The notes below the pieces were generated by a model. The model ran no database searches and was not told the DNA's origin. It worked only from the letters and a program-made list of their open reading frames with translations. This document shows positions 7,894-16,760 of a DNA stretch of 64,000 nucleotides, piece after piece. Every line of letters begins with the position of its first letter. Within the stretch, counting starts at the first letter, position 1. A program made the translations under genes and the position numbers. The DNA is from JANSYL01 sp963921255 (GTDB taxonomy: Bacteria > Pseudomonadota > Alphaproteobacteria > Rhodobacterales > Rhodobacteraceae). The stretch covers positions 620,001-684,000 of the forward strand of contig CAWUEW020000002.1 of assembly GCA_963921255.3 (NCBI GenBank), in the 5' to 3' direction.

Positions 7894-8781
7894 CTATTGC
7901 GACTGCGACGACAGACCCGAATTGTCTAGATACTCGAAGAACTCGCTGTCGGGGCTGATGACCATTGTCGAATTCTGCTGGCGCAGCGCCCGTTCATAGG
8001 CCGTCATGGAGCGATAGAATTCAAAGAACTCGGCATCCTGATTGAAGGCTTGCGCGAAGATCCGGTTCCGCTCGGCGTCGGCTTCACCTCGGGTGATTTC
8101 GGCGTCGCGCTGTGCATCGGACACAAGCTCAACCACCGTACGGTCGGCCTGCGCACGCACACGCTGCGCCGCCTCGTTACCGCGGGCGATCTCGTCCGTG
8201 GCTTCCCGTTCACGTTCGGCACGCATCCGGGCAAAGGTGGCTTCGAGGTTCTGCGCAGGCAGGTTGGTTTGCTTCAGCCGGACGTCCAGCACTTGCAGAC
8301 CCAAGGCTTCGGCTTCGCCGCGGGCCAACACGGTGATCTGCTGCATCAGGCCCGCACGCTCATCGGAAAGAATCGTGTTCGACGTCACACCGTCCGCACC
8401 CAGAACCTCCCGGATCTGCGGGTTGATGATGCGCTCCAAGCGATCTTCGCCGGTGCGCAGCCCGCCGACGCCGACCGCTTGGCGGAACCGCACAACGTCG
8501 ACAATCCGGTAGCGCGCGAAGGCGTCCACGACCAAACGGCGGTCATCCGAGGGCGTCACCTCGATCGGTGCCGTATCAATCGAAAGGATACGGTCGTCAT
8601 AGTAGACCACTTCCTGAATGAACGGGATTTTGAAGTTGAGCCCCGGCTCTTCGATCACCTGACGGATCTGACCGAATTGCAGCACCAGCGCCCGTTGACG
8701 TTCGTCGACCACGAAGATCGAATTCAGGAGAACCGCGACCCCAAGAACCAGGACCGGGACAAGAAAAGTAATGCGGCGCAT
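7894..8781 (-). CDS. hflC: HflC, SPFH protease modulator
   Basis: 295 residues. Partner of HflK in the large inner-membrane SPFH cage that surrounds and modulates FtsH. An N-terminal membrane anchor (ITFLVPVLVLGVAVLLNSIF, residues 4-23) is followed by the SPFH/band 7 domain starting with VVDERQRALVLQFGQI and a long charged helical region rich in Ala/Glu/Arg (about 180-260), typical of the assembly coiled coil. The start codon overlaps the hflK stop by one base (TGATG), so the two are translationally coupled and probably made in equal amounts. Confidence 0.95.
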   Translation of the reverse strand: MRRITFLVPVLVLGVAVLLNSIFVVDERQRALVLQFGQIRQVIEEPGLNFKIPFIQEVVYYDDRILSIDTAPIEVTPSDDRRLVVDAFARYRIVDVVRFRQAVGVGGLRTGEDRLERIINPQIREVLGADGVTSNTILSDERAGLMQQITVLARGEAEALGLQVLDVRLKQTNLPAQNLEATFARMRAEREREATDEIARGNEAAQRVRAQADRTVVELVSDAQRDAEITRGEADAERNRIFAQAFNQDAEFFEFYRSMTAYERALRQQNSTMVISPDSEFFEYLDNSGLSSQSQ

Positions 8782-9956
8782 CAGTTGCTGCTCCCCGTGG
8801 TGGTGGTGGTCGAACCGCGGCGCAGTTCATTGAGCGGGAGATAGGGGACAACACCGTTGCCGCCGCCATCGCCATTGCTGTCCAGGATGACCAGATCGAC
8901 ATCGCCCAGGACGCGCTCAAGCGTCTCCAGGTACAGGCGCCGGCGGGTCACCTCGGGGGCCTGCTCGTATTCGTTCAGAACGGCCAGGAAGCGGCTGGCT
9001 TCACCTTCGGCTTCGTTCACGACGCGGGCGCGGTAGGCTTCCGCCTCCTCCAAAAGCTGTGCGGCTTCACCGCGCGCGCCAGCGAGAACGCGGTTTGCAT
9101 ATGCGTCTGCCTGACGTTCCAGCCGGTCACGTTCCTGTTCCGCTGCCTGAACTTCGCGGAACGCGTCAATCACCTCGGCAGGCGGGTCGGCGCGGTCGAG
9201 GTTCAGACGCACGATGTTCACGCCGCTGTCATAGCTGTCCAGCGTTGTCTGGATCAGGGTCAGCACGCTGTCGGCGATGATGGCGCGATCCCTGTTCAGG
9301 ATCGGCGCAAGCTGGCTTTGCGAGATCACTTCGCGCATCGACGCCTCACTCACCGCGCGGATCGTGGATTCCGGATCACGCAGGTTGAACAGGTAGAGCG
9401 CCGGATCGGAAATGTTCCAGACGACTTCGAAGTCGATGTCGACGATGTTTTCATCCGTTGTCAGCATCAGCCCTTCGGACGACGCGCCCGGACGATTGGT
9501 CCCGACCGAGATCGAGTTTTCCCGTGTCACCGCCAGCACCTCGGCCGTGACGATCGGCCATGGGGCAAAGTTCAGGCCCGGGTTTCCGACGCTGGAGAAT
9601 TCGCCAAGGAAGAGTTCAACAGACTGCTCTTCCGGACGGACAGTGTAGAACGAGTTGTAGGCCCAGAGACCAAGCGCCACGATCACGGCACCGATCCAGA
9701 TTGTCCGGCCGCTGATGCCGGGGCCGTCGCCACCGCCACCGTCACCGCCGCCCGTGCCACCGCCGCGGCCGCCCATCAGGACGCGCAGCTGTTCCTGGCC
9801 TTTGCGCACAATCTCATCGATTTCCGGGATTTGCTGAACGCCGCCGCTTGGACGGCGTGGTCCGCGACCGTTGCCGCCACCGCCACCGTTGTTGCCGCGG
9901 TTTCCACCGCCAGAGCCGCCACCGCCGCCCCAGGGTCCGCCACTGTTACCCGCCAT
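8781..9956 (-). CDS. hflK: HflK, SPFH protease modulator
   Basis: 391 residues, slightly larger than HflC as usual. The N-terminal cytoplasmic tail is extremely Gly/Asn-rich (residues 1-35), then a second Gly-rich patch near 65-80, then one membrane helix (IWIGAVIVALGLWAYNSFY, about 86-104). The SPFH domain follows with VRPEEQSVELFLGEF, then a helical region with RDRLERQADAYANRVLAGARG. First gene of the hflK-hflC-DUF2065 operon, 99 bases past the gor stop. Acts at the inner membrane with FtsH in membrane-protein turnover. Confidence 0.95.
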   Translation of the reverse strand: MAGNSGGPWGGGGGSGGGNRGNNGGGGGNGRGPRRPSGGVQQIPEIDEIVRKGQEQLRVLMGGRGGGTGGGDGGGGDGPGISGRTIWIGAVIVALGLWAYNSFYTVRPEEQSVELFLGEFSSVGNPGLNFAPWPIVTAEVLAVTRENSISVGTNRPGASSEGLMLTTDENIVDIDFEVVWNISDPALYLFNLRDPESTIRAVSEASMREVISQSQLAPILNRDRAIIADSVLTLIQTTLDSYDSGVNIVRLNLDRADPPAEVIDAFREVQAAEQERDRLERQADAYANRVLAGARGEAAQLLEEAEAYRARVVNEAEGEASRFLAVLNEYEQAPEVTRRRLYLETLERVLGDVDLVILDSNGDGGGNGVVPYLPLNELRRGSTTTTTGSSN

Positions 9957-10055
9957 CGCCTATCGATCCTCTCAACTGTCGAATACTGTGTTCTGGGTTC
10001 TATATGGGGCCCGCGCCCCGAATTGCATCGGAACCTGTATGTTTTTCGCTGAAGT

Positions 10056-11510
10056 TCAAGCAGTCCGCACAGGTGTTTTCATCGTCACAAGCTCTTCGGA
10101 CATCGTCGGGTGCACGGCAACGGTCCGGTCAAAGTCTTCTTTCGTTGCACCCATCTTCACCGCGATGCCCGCCAGCTGGATCAACTCGCCCGCCTGCGGC
10201 GCGACGATATGACAGCCCAGGATCTTCCGGGTCGCTTGTGAAACGACCAGCTTCATCAGAACGCGATCGGGACGTCCGGCAAAGGCGGTCTGCATCGGGC
10301 GGAACGAGGTGCAGTAAATCTCGACCGCCTCCTGATCGCGCGCCTCTTCTTCCGTCAGGCCGATGGTTCCGAATTCAGGCTGCGTAAAGACCGCAGACGG
10401 GATCAGCTCATGGTCGACGGGGGTTGGGTTGCCTTTGAACACCGTTTCCACAAAGGCCATGCCCTCGCGGATGGCGACCGGCGTCAGGTTCACACGGTTG
10501 GTCACGTCGCCAATCGCGTAGACCGATGGCACCCGCGTCTGAGAATACGCATCGACCACGATCTCGCCCCGGCGACCGATTTCCACACCTGCCTCTTCAA
10601 GGCCCATGTCCCAGGTGTTCGGCGTGCGACCGGTGGCGAACAGCACCGCATCAAAGACGGCTTCTTCCCCGTTGGTTGCCTTGACCCAGATCGGCCCGGC
10701 CTCGCCCGACGGTGCTTCGGACGTCGTTTCACCCGCAGGCGCGCCCATCGCGGCATCGCTTGCCGTGCCGCTCCAGGACAGAAGATGGTCTTCCGACGCG
10801 GGGGCCATTTCGAGGATGTTGGTCCCAAGCGAAAGATCGACGCCTTTTTCGCGCATCATCTCCGCAATAAGGCCGCGCGCCTCTTCGTCGAAGCCGCGGA
10901 GGATCTGGGCGCCGCGATAAAACTGCGTCACTTGAACGCCAAGACCATTCAGGATGCACGCAAATTCGCAGGCGATATAGCCGCCACCGACGATCAGGAT
11001 GGATTTCGGCAAACGATCCATGTGGAAAATGTCATCGGACACCATGCCCAGGTGCGCGTTCGGCAGGTCAGGCCGCACAGGATGGCCGCCCGTGGCCACG
11101 AGGATATGTTTCGCGGTCTTTTGCGTTCCGTCCGACAGGGCGACCGTGTGCGGATCGGCGAGCTTCGCCCGCATGTCGAAGATCTCGACGTTCGAGCCCT
11201 CCAGAAGGCTGCGATACGCGCCTTCAAGGCGATCCAACTCGGTGTTCAGGTGGCCAGAGAACCGCGGCCAATCAAATGTGCCGTCCTCCACGTCCCACCC
11301 GTATGCACGCGCGTCGCCGAACCCTTCACGGTAGCTGGAGGCAAAGACCATCAGTTTTTTCGGCACGCAGCCGCGGATCACGCAGGTGCCGCCCAAGCGG
11401 CTGTCTTCCGCCAGTGCAACTTTCGCGCCTTCGGCAGCCGCGACCCGGGCCGCACGGACACCACCAGAGCCTCCGCCAATCACGAAAAGGTCGTAGTCAA
11501 ACTCAGCCAT
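10056..11510 (-). CDS. gor: Glutathione-disulfide reductase
   Basis: NADPH-dependent FAD flavoenzyme that reduces GSSG. FAD motif FVIGGGSGGVRAARVAA at the N-terminus; redox-active disulfide in GGTCVIRGCVPKKLM (C43, C48 from the ATG at 11510); second Rossmann motif ILIVGGGYIACEFA; the two arginines in FYRGAQILRGFD typical of NADPH preference; C-terminal active-site His-Glu in AVHPTMSEEL. The 11510 ATG has GGGG eight bases upstream, better than the ATG two codons earlier. An Ala/Gly/Thr/Glu-rich insertion of roughly 25 residues (GAPAGETTSEAPSGEAGP, near residue 265) interrupts the NADPH-domain region just before WVKATNGEE and is not usual for the family. Confidence 0.94.
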   Translation of the reverse strand: MAEFDYDLFVIGGGSGGVRAARVAAAEGAKVALAEDSRLGGTCVIRGCVPKKLMVFASSYREGFGDARAYGWDVEDGTFDWPRFSGHLNTELDRLEGAYRSLLEGSNVEIFDMRAKLADPHTVALSDGTQKTAKHILVATGGHPVRPDLPNAHLGMVSDDIFHMDRLPKSILIVGGGYIACEFACILNGLGVQVTQFYRGAQILRGFDEEARGLIAEMMREKGVDLSLGTNILEMAPASEDHLLSWSGTASDAAMGAPAGETTSEAPSGEAGPIWVKATNGEEAVFDAVLFATGRTPNTWDMGLEEAGVEIGRRGEIVVDAYSQTRVPSVYAIGDVTNRVNLTPVAIREGMAFVETVFKGNPTPVDHELIPSAVFTQPEFGTIGLTEEEARDQEAVEIYCTSFRPMQTAFAGRPDRVLMKLVVSQATRKILGCHIVAPQAGELIQLAGIAVKMGATKEDFDRTVAVHPTMSEELVTMKTPVRTA

Positions 11511-11570
11511 AGCCATCGCCCCGTATCTGTGCCCTCGGCGTTATTTCACATGGCCGTGCGTGATGCCAGC

Positions 11571-12074
11571 CTATCCGGGCGGGTGATCCGGATCGAGGAC
11601 TTCAAATACAGGTGTGCCATCTTGGGCGATGTCCACGGCCACGTCGCACTGGCCGTGGGCGGTTGTGACGGCTTCTGCCAATGTGCCCATCCGGGCGCTG
11701 AACACATCAAGCGACTCGATCCGATAGTTGGAAACGTCATCGCGGCCGCCCAAGGCCTCGGGGATCAGCTTGGCGTAGCACTGACCCATCGACAGTGGGC
11801 CAAGCGCGGCGTGCAGCCTATGGGCGATGTCCTTGGCAAACCAGTCGGACATGAATTGCGGGTCATTGACGAAATTGGTGATCTGACCCGGCAGGTCGGT
11901 GATTGCATACGCGTCGACCTCATGCGGGCTGACCACCCAGGCGATCCCACGCGTGTCCGTCAGAAGAATGCCGCCGAAGACATTCACGTTGAAGATGGTG
12001 TCCGGTGAAATTCCGGCCCACGCCCAATCCCGGCGCACCAGTTCCAACGCCAGCCCTGCGTTCGGATCGGCCAA
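11571..12074 (-). CDS. DUF1851/Tdi1-like protein (immunity-type fold)
   Basis: 167 residues. The segment ALGPLSMGQCYAKLIPEALGG resembles the conserved signature of the DUF1851/Tdi1 C-terminal domain found in proteins described as type VI secretion immunity factors (GPL...CYGFVPALALGG, recalled from family knowledge). The N-terminal half (FGGILLTDTRGIAWVVSPHEVDAYAI) is of the SMI1/GAD-like style. The start at 12074 lies six bases after the rpiA stop, so it is probably cotranscribed with rpiA. No effector or type VI gene is near, so an immunity role here is doubtful and the name describes similarity only. Confidence 0.6.
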   Translation of the reverse strand: MADPNAGLALELVRRDWAWAGISPDTIFNVNVFGGILLTDTRGIAWVVSPHEVDAYAITDLPGQITNFVNDPQFMSDWFAKDIAHRLHAALGPLSMGQCYAKLIPEALGGRDDVSNYRIESLDVFSARMGTLAEAVTTAHGQCDVAVDIAQDGTPVFEVLDPDHPPG

Positions 12075-12080
12075 AACAGG

Positions 12081-12869
12081 CTACTCGGCAACGTCCACGA
12101 AAAGGTTTTCGGTGTCCGCGATATCCACACGCTCGTGCTCGACGGTTCCGTTGTTGATGTCGCGCACCTCGACCGTCCCGTCGGCATTGCCGATCACGAG
12201 GATGTCGCAGATATCAAGGAACAATCCATTTTCGACGACGCCGGGTATCTGATTCAGAACGAGGCTGACCTGTGCCGGGTTCGCGATCCGCCGCAGGTGA
12301 AGGTCGAGAATGAAGTTGCCCTCATCCGTGCGGAACGGCTCCGATCCGCTCAACCGCAAGGACGCTGATCGTCCAAGAACATCCACGTTCGACAACATCT
12401 CTTCGATCAGGGCTTTGGTCGTCTGCCATCCGAAGGGGATCACTTCGACCGGCAGCGGAAAAGCGCCGAGGGTGTCCACCTGTTTCGACAGGTCCGCGAT
12501 CACCACCATCTGGTCCGATGCGGTGGCCACGATCTTTTCCTGAAGCAGGGCGCCACCGCCCCCTTTGATCAGGTTCAGATTCGGATCGTATTCATCGGCC
12601 CCATCGATCGTCAGATCCAACCAGCGCACGTCGTCCAGCGTCTTGATCGGCACGCCAACCTGTGCGGCCAGGTCCGCCGTTCGGCTGGATGTGGCGACGC
12701 CGGTGATCTTCATCCCCTCGTCGCGCACCAATTCCCCCAGGCACCGCACCATCCAAGCTGCGGTCGATCCGGTTCCGAGGCCGACACGCATCCCGTCTTC
12801 CACAAACTCGACCGCGCGGCGGGCCGCCACGTATTTTGCCTTGTCGATGGGTGAGAGTTCCGCCGCCAT
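12081..12869 (-). CDS. rpiA: Ribose-5-phosphate isomerase A
   Basis: Interconverts ribose 5-phosphate and ribulose 5-phosphate in the non-oxidative pentose phosphate pathway. 262 residues with the family signatures VGLGTGSTAAWMV (phosphate-binding, residues about 30-42), DGADEYDPNLNLIKGGGGALLQEK (catalytic Asp/Glu/Lys region, about 90-113) and a C-terminal strand with NGLFLDICDILVIGNADG. The C-terminus extends about 25 residues past the usual end with ENLFVDVAE. It leads a short minus-strand unit rpiA-DUF1851-like gene, with gor farther downstream. Confidence 0.95.
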   Translation of the reverse strand: MAAELSPIDKAKYVAARRAVEFVEDGMRVGLGTGSTAAWMVRCLGELVRDEGMKITGVATSSRTADLAAQVGVPIKTLDDVRWLDLTIDGADEYDPNLNLIKGGGGALLQEKIVATASDQMVVIADLSKQVDTLGAFPLPVEVIPFGWQTTKALIEEMLSNVDVLGRSASLRLSGSEPFRTDEGNFILDLHLRRIANPAQVSLVLNQIPGVVENGLFLDICDILVIGNADGTVEVRDINNGTVEHERVDIADTENLFVDVAE

Positions 12870-12941
12870 GTGTCCCCCGGGGTCTGGAATGCTGCCTGCT
12901 GTGGTTTGTCTTCATAAACAAGCGGCGTCCAACAGGCGAGC

Positions 12942-13682
12942 CTAAATGTCCGCCGCACCCTGAAGGCCGTCGAGCACGGACGGCAGGTGCTCACGTGGCA
13001 GAATCAGCAGCATGCCGGGGCCGTCAAAGGCCAATCGGACCGTCTCGTCCACCGTGACGTTCGAGGTCCCGATCCGTTTGGACGGATGAAACTCCAATCC
13101 ATCAATCGGCCAACGCAAACCGTCCGACCGGCCCGTCACGGCTGCCATCGGGAACAGGGACACGCGCGTGCCGATAGGCAGCCTCAGGTCCACGCCCACG
13201 GGGATGTGGCACACAATGTCCACACGGCCCAAGACGATGCACGCCTTGGAGGGTTGCGCGACAAGCGTGTGGTAGACAGCCAATTCGTGGTCCAGCCGGG
13301 CCCCGGTAAAGCCGACGGCGACAACAAAAGGGGCCGCGATGTTGCGCAGTGCTTTGTCGAAATCCGTGCTATCCTGTTCGTCGATCGAGTGCAGACGCTC
13401 TGGGGGGAGCTGTGCCGCCACGTCCGGATCAATTGAATCCATGTCCCCGATCACGGCGTCCGGCAGGTGACCGGCGGCCAAGGCCACTTGCGCCCCGCCA
13501 TCAGCGGCCACCAGGCACGGCCCAAAGGACAAGGACCACGCCAAATCCGAGACCTCGACTTCGCCGCCGCCCAACAAGGTGGCACCCTTGGGGGCGTGGA
13601 CCAACGCGGTCTCATTCTCGCCCTTTTTCAGATCAAACTCCTTGGAATGGCCCAATTCCCGACGCCTTTGCCCATCATCCAT
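12942..13682 (-). CDS. thiN: Thiamine pyrophosphokinase
   Basis: Transfers pyrophosphate from ATP to thiamine to give thiamine diphosphate. 246 residues. N-terminal catalytic domain: VAADGGAQVALAAGHLPDAVIGDMDSID (D/G-rich active-site segment), EQDSTDFDKALRNI (acidic metal-binding DSTDFEKAL-type motif) and GFTGARLDHELA (G-R-DH motif). C-terminal thiamine-binding beta domain: GLRWPIDGLEFHPSKRIGTSNV and FDGPGMLLILP. The first about 25 residues before LVHAPKGATLLGGG are not typical and there is no clear Shine-Dalgarno before the ATG at 13682, so the true start could be slightly internal. Divergent from the 899-residue acidic protein. Confidence 0.9.
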   Translation of the reverse strand: MDDGQRRRELGHSKEFDLKKGENETALVHAPKGATLLGGGEVEVSDLAWSLSFGPCLVAADGGAQVALAAGHLPDAVIGDMDSIDPDVAAQLPPERLHSIDEQDSTDFDKALRNIAAPFVVAVGFTGARLDHELAVYHTLVAQPSKACIVLGRVDIVCHIPVGVDLRLPIGTRVSLFPMAAVTGRSDGLRWPIDGLEFHPSKRIGTSNVTVDETVRLAFDGPGMLLILPREHLPSVLDGLQGAADI

Positions 13683-13753
13683 TTGCTAGACAGAATTCCA
13701 CGATGGTAACCCTTGCCTGGTTTCGTGCCAGGTATTCAGAGTGATACTGACCT

Positions 13754-16453
13754 ATGAGTGACGCGAACAAAATCCTCACTGTGTCCTATGGCACCTTCTC
13801 CTGCACGCTGGAAGGCTTTGACGAGCCCTTCTCGGCGATGAAGGCGATTGCTGAGTATTTCCGCGACCTCGCTGCTGAAGACCGGTATTTCGGGGCAGAA
13901 CCGCCCACGCCAGATGCCGAAACGCTCCACCGGATCACCGAAGAAGCCATCCAGCGCCGCGTCGAAGCGCGCATGAATGAAAACGGTCTGGTGATGCGCC
14001 CGTCGGCGGAAACCGCGTTGGTCTCGCCAGCCGCACCCGTGACCGAAGCCGCAGCCCCGGACGCCGCCCGAATCGATGTCGACGATACGGTGTCACCGGA
14101 CGTCGACGCCGAGGACCCCGCGGACGCGCCAGACCCGTCTGACGAGGACGCTGGTGCGGAAGAACCGACCGACGCCCCAGTTGAAAGCGCACCCGCCGAA
14201 GACCCCGCCCCCGTCGCAGACGATGCCGCGGTGGATGAGGATACCACGGCCGAGCCTGCGGCACCCGAAGTGCAGGACGTCGCTGAAGAAAACGACGACG
14301 ACGCCACCTTGGCCGCCGTTGCCGGCGCTGTCGCCGCAGGCGCTGCCGTCGCAGCCGCCTCCGCCGTGACCGATACCGATGACGAGGTGGAGCCGATCGA
14401 GACGCCCGGTTCCATCGACCCCGCGCCCGAAGCTGACGCGGATGAACCTTCGGAAGCGGAGGCCGTGGCCGAGGCCATCGCCGCCGAAGACATCCCCGCC
14501 GAAGACAGTGCAGATGCACCTGCCACATTCGACGCGCCCGCGACCGAGGCGGAAGCTGACGTCGACGCTGTGGTCGCACAGGACAAGGCCGCGGACGACC
14601 TGGACGCCAAACCCGAGGCGGTCGACGCACCGGTCGAAGCGGACGCGACACCCGAGGTGGACGCGGATGACACCCTGGCCGCCGTCTCGGCTGCTCTTGA
14701 AAATGCCGAGGACGATCAGCCTGCCGGTGCGGACGCGGTGGTCGATGCCGCCGACGAGGCCACGATTGAAGCTGCTGAAGACACAACCGACAGCGCGATT
14801 GCTGCCGTGCTTTCGGACGACGAGCTTGATCATCAACCGGCGCCGACGTCGCAGCCCGCTCGGGAAGCCATGGCCGCCATGTTTGCTGCCGAGGACGACG
14901 CCCCGAACGCAGACGCGACCCAAGCCGCGGCGGACCGTGCCTTCGACGAAGCGGTCGATGAAGCCGGGGCAGAAAATGCTCTGACCGACGATGAGACGGA
15001 TCCCTTCTTTGGCGCCACGGCTGCGGCGGCCACAGTCGGCGGCGCGACGGTTGCCGAACGCTTGGCGCGCCTGCGCCGTGCGGCGGCTGAAGACGACAAG
15101 GACGAAGCCGCAGAAGCCGCCGACGCGACAGAAGCCGACATTGATGCCGATGTTGCCGCCGTTGCGGCCGAAGCTCAGCAGGCCGCGGGCGATGATGCGA
15201 TCGTCGCGTCGGTCCAGGCCGAACCCTCCGTAACCGAAGAGGCCGACGATTCGATCGGCGATCTGTGCGACACATTGCGTGCCGCCGGTGTTCTTGCCGC
15301 CGAGGATGACGCACCCGAAGCGTCCGCGCCCGATGCCGACGATGCCGTGGCCGCCGTGGCGCAAGACATCGAAAGCGCCCTCCCTGTCGCGGACGACCCC
15401 GCTGCCGCAGAAGATCAAACCGCTGCAGAAGCCCCGTCCGATCTTGATCCGAACGACGAAGCGGCGCTGCAAGCCGAACTGGCCGCCATCGCAGCCGAAA
15501 CCAACCAAGCGGTTGGCGGTGAGGACGCCGCCACCGACGCGGACGCAGACGCAGACGCCGGTTCGACACCGCGCGACAACCTGCAGGACGCTATCAACAG
15601 CCGCAGCGCAGAAACCGACCGGTTGTTCGAGGCAACGGACACGCGGATGGCCCATCAGGACACCTCGCGCCGCCGCGCCAATATCGAACATCTCAAGGCC
15701 GCCGTTGCCGCGCGCCAAGCCGAAGCTCAGCTTGAACCCATGGGAATGGAAGCTGATGGCGACGAGACCGCAGATTACCGCGAAGATCTTGCCCAGGTTA
15801 TGCGTCCGCGCCGCGTGCGGGTAGATGTCAGCCGCCGCCGTCGGACCGAACAGCGCCAGACGCCACTTGTCCTGGTGTCAGAGCAGCGCATCGACGAGAC
15901 CGGCGGCGAGACCGAAGAGGCGGCCCCCGTTCGCCCGCGCCGCGTCGCCGCCAGCGACGAAGCCACCGTGCGCCCGGCACCGTCCGCCGTCCATCTTGCC
16001 GAAGTGCCACAGTCCGAGGCCCCGCAGCCGGCGCCTGCCCCCGCCGAAGAGGACACCCCCCGGAAAGCCCCCAACAGCCTGGCCATTCTGGCGCAGCGCG
16101 CCGCCGCCTTGATGCGCGCGAAGAAAGCCGACGCAGCCAATGATGGCGCCCCTGCCCCCGAGGCACCCGCATTGCCCAGCGCGGCGGATGGACAGCGCTT
16201 TGCCCAAGCCCTCGAAGCCAGCGATGCGACCGAAGTCGAAGACGTGGTCGTCCTGGCGGCCCAGTTCTTCGCCTCGGACATCGGGAATGCCGAATTCAAC
16301 AAGGATGCGCTGTTCCACCTGATCGGGGACGCCACCGAACACAGCATTGAACCCGCCGAAAGCCAGGCCGCGCTCGATCACCTCCTGGGGACAGGCGCGC
16401 TTGAAGACCTGGGCAACGGTCGTCTGCGTATTGCCGAACGCGCGGCTGGCTGA
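13754..16453 (+). CDS. Very long acidic Ala/Asp/Glu-rich protein with conserved ends
   Basis: 899 residues. The conserved N-terminal module (residues 1-85, KILTVSYGTFSCTLEGFDE then AMKAIAEYFRDLAAEDRYFG) and a compact C-terminal module (about 815-899, VVLAAQFFASDIGNAEFNKD then HLIGDATE and ALDHLLGTGALEDLGNGRLRI) bracket about 600 residues of Asp/Glu/Ala/Pro-rich low-complexity sequence with hydrophobic AAVAGAVAAGAAVAAASAV-type islands. An arginine-rich block (RPRRVRVDVSRRRR, about 680-700) precedes the C-terminus. Database names such as CheA for such proteins are misleading: no HisKA, HATPase or CheW motif is present. The N-terminal module suggests a protein-interaction role; function unknown. 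Stands alone as a single transcription unit. Confidence 0.85.
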   Translation: MSDANKILTVSYGTFSCTLEGFDEPFSAMKAIAEYFRDLAAEDRYFGAEPPTPDAETLHRITEEAIQRRVEARMNENGLVMRPSAETALVSPAAPVTEAAAPDAARIDVDDTVSPDVDAEDPADAPDPSDEDAGAEEPTDAPVESAPAEDPAPVADDAAVDEDTTAEPAAPEVQDVAEENDDDATLAAVAGAVAAGAAVAAASAVTDTDDEVEPIETPGSIDPAPEADADEPSEAEAVAEAIAAEDIPAEDSADAPATFDAPATEAEADVDAVVAQDKAADDLDAKPEAVDAPVEADATPEVDADDTLAAVSAALENAEDDQPAGADAVVDAADEATIEAAEDTTDSAIAAVLSDDELDHQPAPTSQPAREAMAAMFAAEDDAPNADATQAAADRAFDEAVDEAGAENALTDDETDPFFGATAAAATVGGATVAERLARLRRAAAEDDKDEAAEAADATEADIDADVAAVAAEAQQAAGDDAIVASVQAEPSVTEEADDSIGDLCDTLRAAGVLAAEDDAPEASAPDADDAVAAVAQDIESALPVADDPAAAEDQTAAEAPSDLDPNDEAALQAELAAIAAETNQAVGGEDAATDADADADAGSTPRDNLQDAINSRSAETDRLFEATDTRMAHQDTSRRRANIEHLKAAVAARQAEAQLEPMGMEADGDETADYREDLAQVMRPRRVRVDVSRRRRTEQRQTPLVLVSEQRIDETGGETEEAAPVRPRRVAASDEATVRPAPSAVHLAEVPQSEAPQPAPAPAEEDTPRKAPNSLAILAQRAAALMRAKKADAANDGAPAPEAPALPSAADGQRFAQALEASDATEVEDVVVLAAQFFASDIGNAEFNKDALFHLIGDATEHSIEPAESQAALDHLLGTGALEDLGNGRLRIAERAAG

Positions 16454-16476
16454 CAGCGCGCTTCGGCCAAGGCCGC

Positions 16477-16740
16477 TTACTGCGTTTCGTCTTTCGCCTC
16501 AGACTCCGCCGATGCCGGCGGTTTTCCCGCGTCCGGATCGGCTTGCCCAACCCCCAGGAAAACCGCGCGCAGCGGGAATGCCCAAAGCACGCCCAACGCA
16601 ACGTAAATCACCAGCTCGACCAAGATTGACGGACGTTCAAACAGGCTCGTGATCCACCACGCAAGCCCAATGTAGACGGGCAGCCCGAAGAACAGCACCA
16701 AAAGCGAAAGACGCCGCCGGGTTTTGTAGCTGAGGGCCAT
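16477..16740 (-). CDS. DUF2842 small membrane protein
   Basis: 87 residues from the ATG at 16740 (MALSYKTRRRLSLLVLFFG). Two membrane helices, about residues 10-30 (LSLLVLFFGLPVYIGLAWWI) and 40-62 (VELVIYVALGVLWAFPLRAVF), with a short polar tail rich in Ala/Glu/Asp. It is 20 bases downstream of purA on the same strand and so likely in its operon. This matches the DUF2842 family, common beside purA in Rhodobacteraceae. Function unknown. Confidence 0.85.
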   Translation of the reverse strand: MALSYKTRRRLSLLVLFFGLPVYIGLAWWITSLFERPSILVELVIYVALGVLWAFPLRAVFLGVGQADPDAGKPPASAESEAKDETQ

Positions 16741-16760
16741 TTGGGTCTCCAATTGCCAGG

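Noticed and set aside
9957..10055. GGGGC-CCGC-GCCCC hairpin between gor and hflK as a terminator.
   Set aside because: Only five base pairs and no T-tract on either strand; may be chance in GC-rich DNA.
13700..13740. CCTGG/CCAGG hairpin ahead of the 899-residue protein as a leader element.
   Set aside because: Five base pairs only; not distinguishable from chance.
13786..15718. Long minus-strand frames (295-544 codons, Arg- or Ser/Ala-rich) within the acidic protein gene.
   Set aside because: They are mirror images of repetitive Asp/Ala/Glu codons in high-GC DNA, with no domains or ribosome-binding sites.
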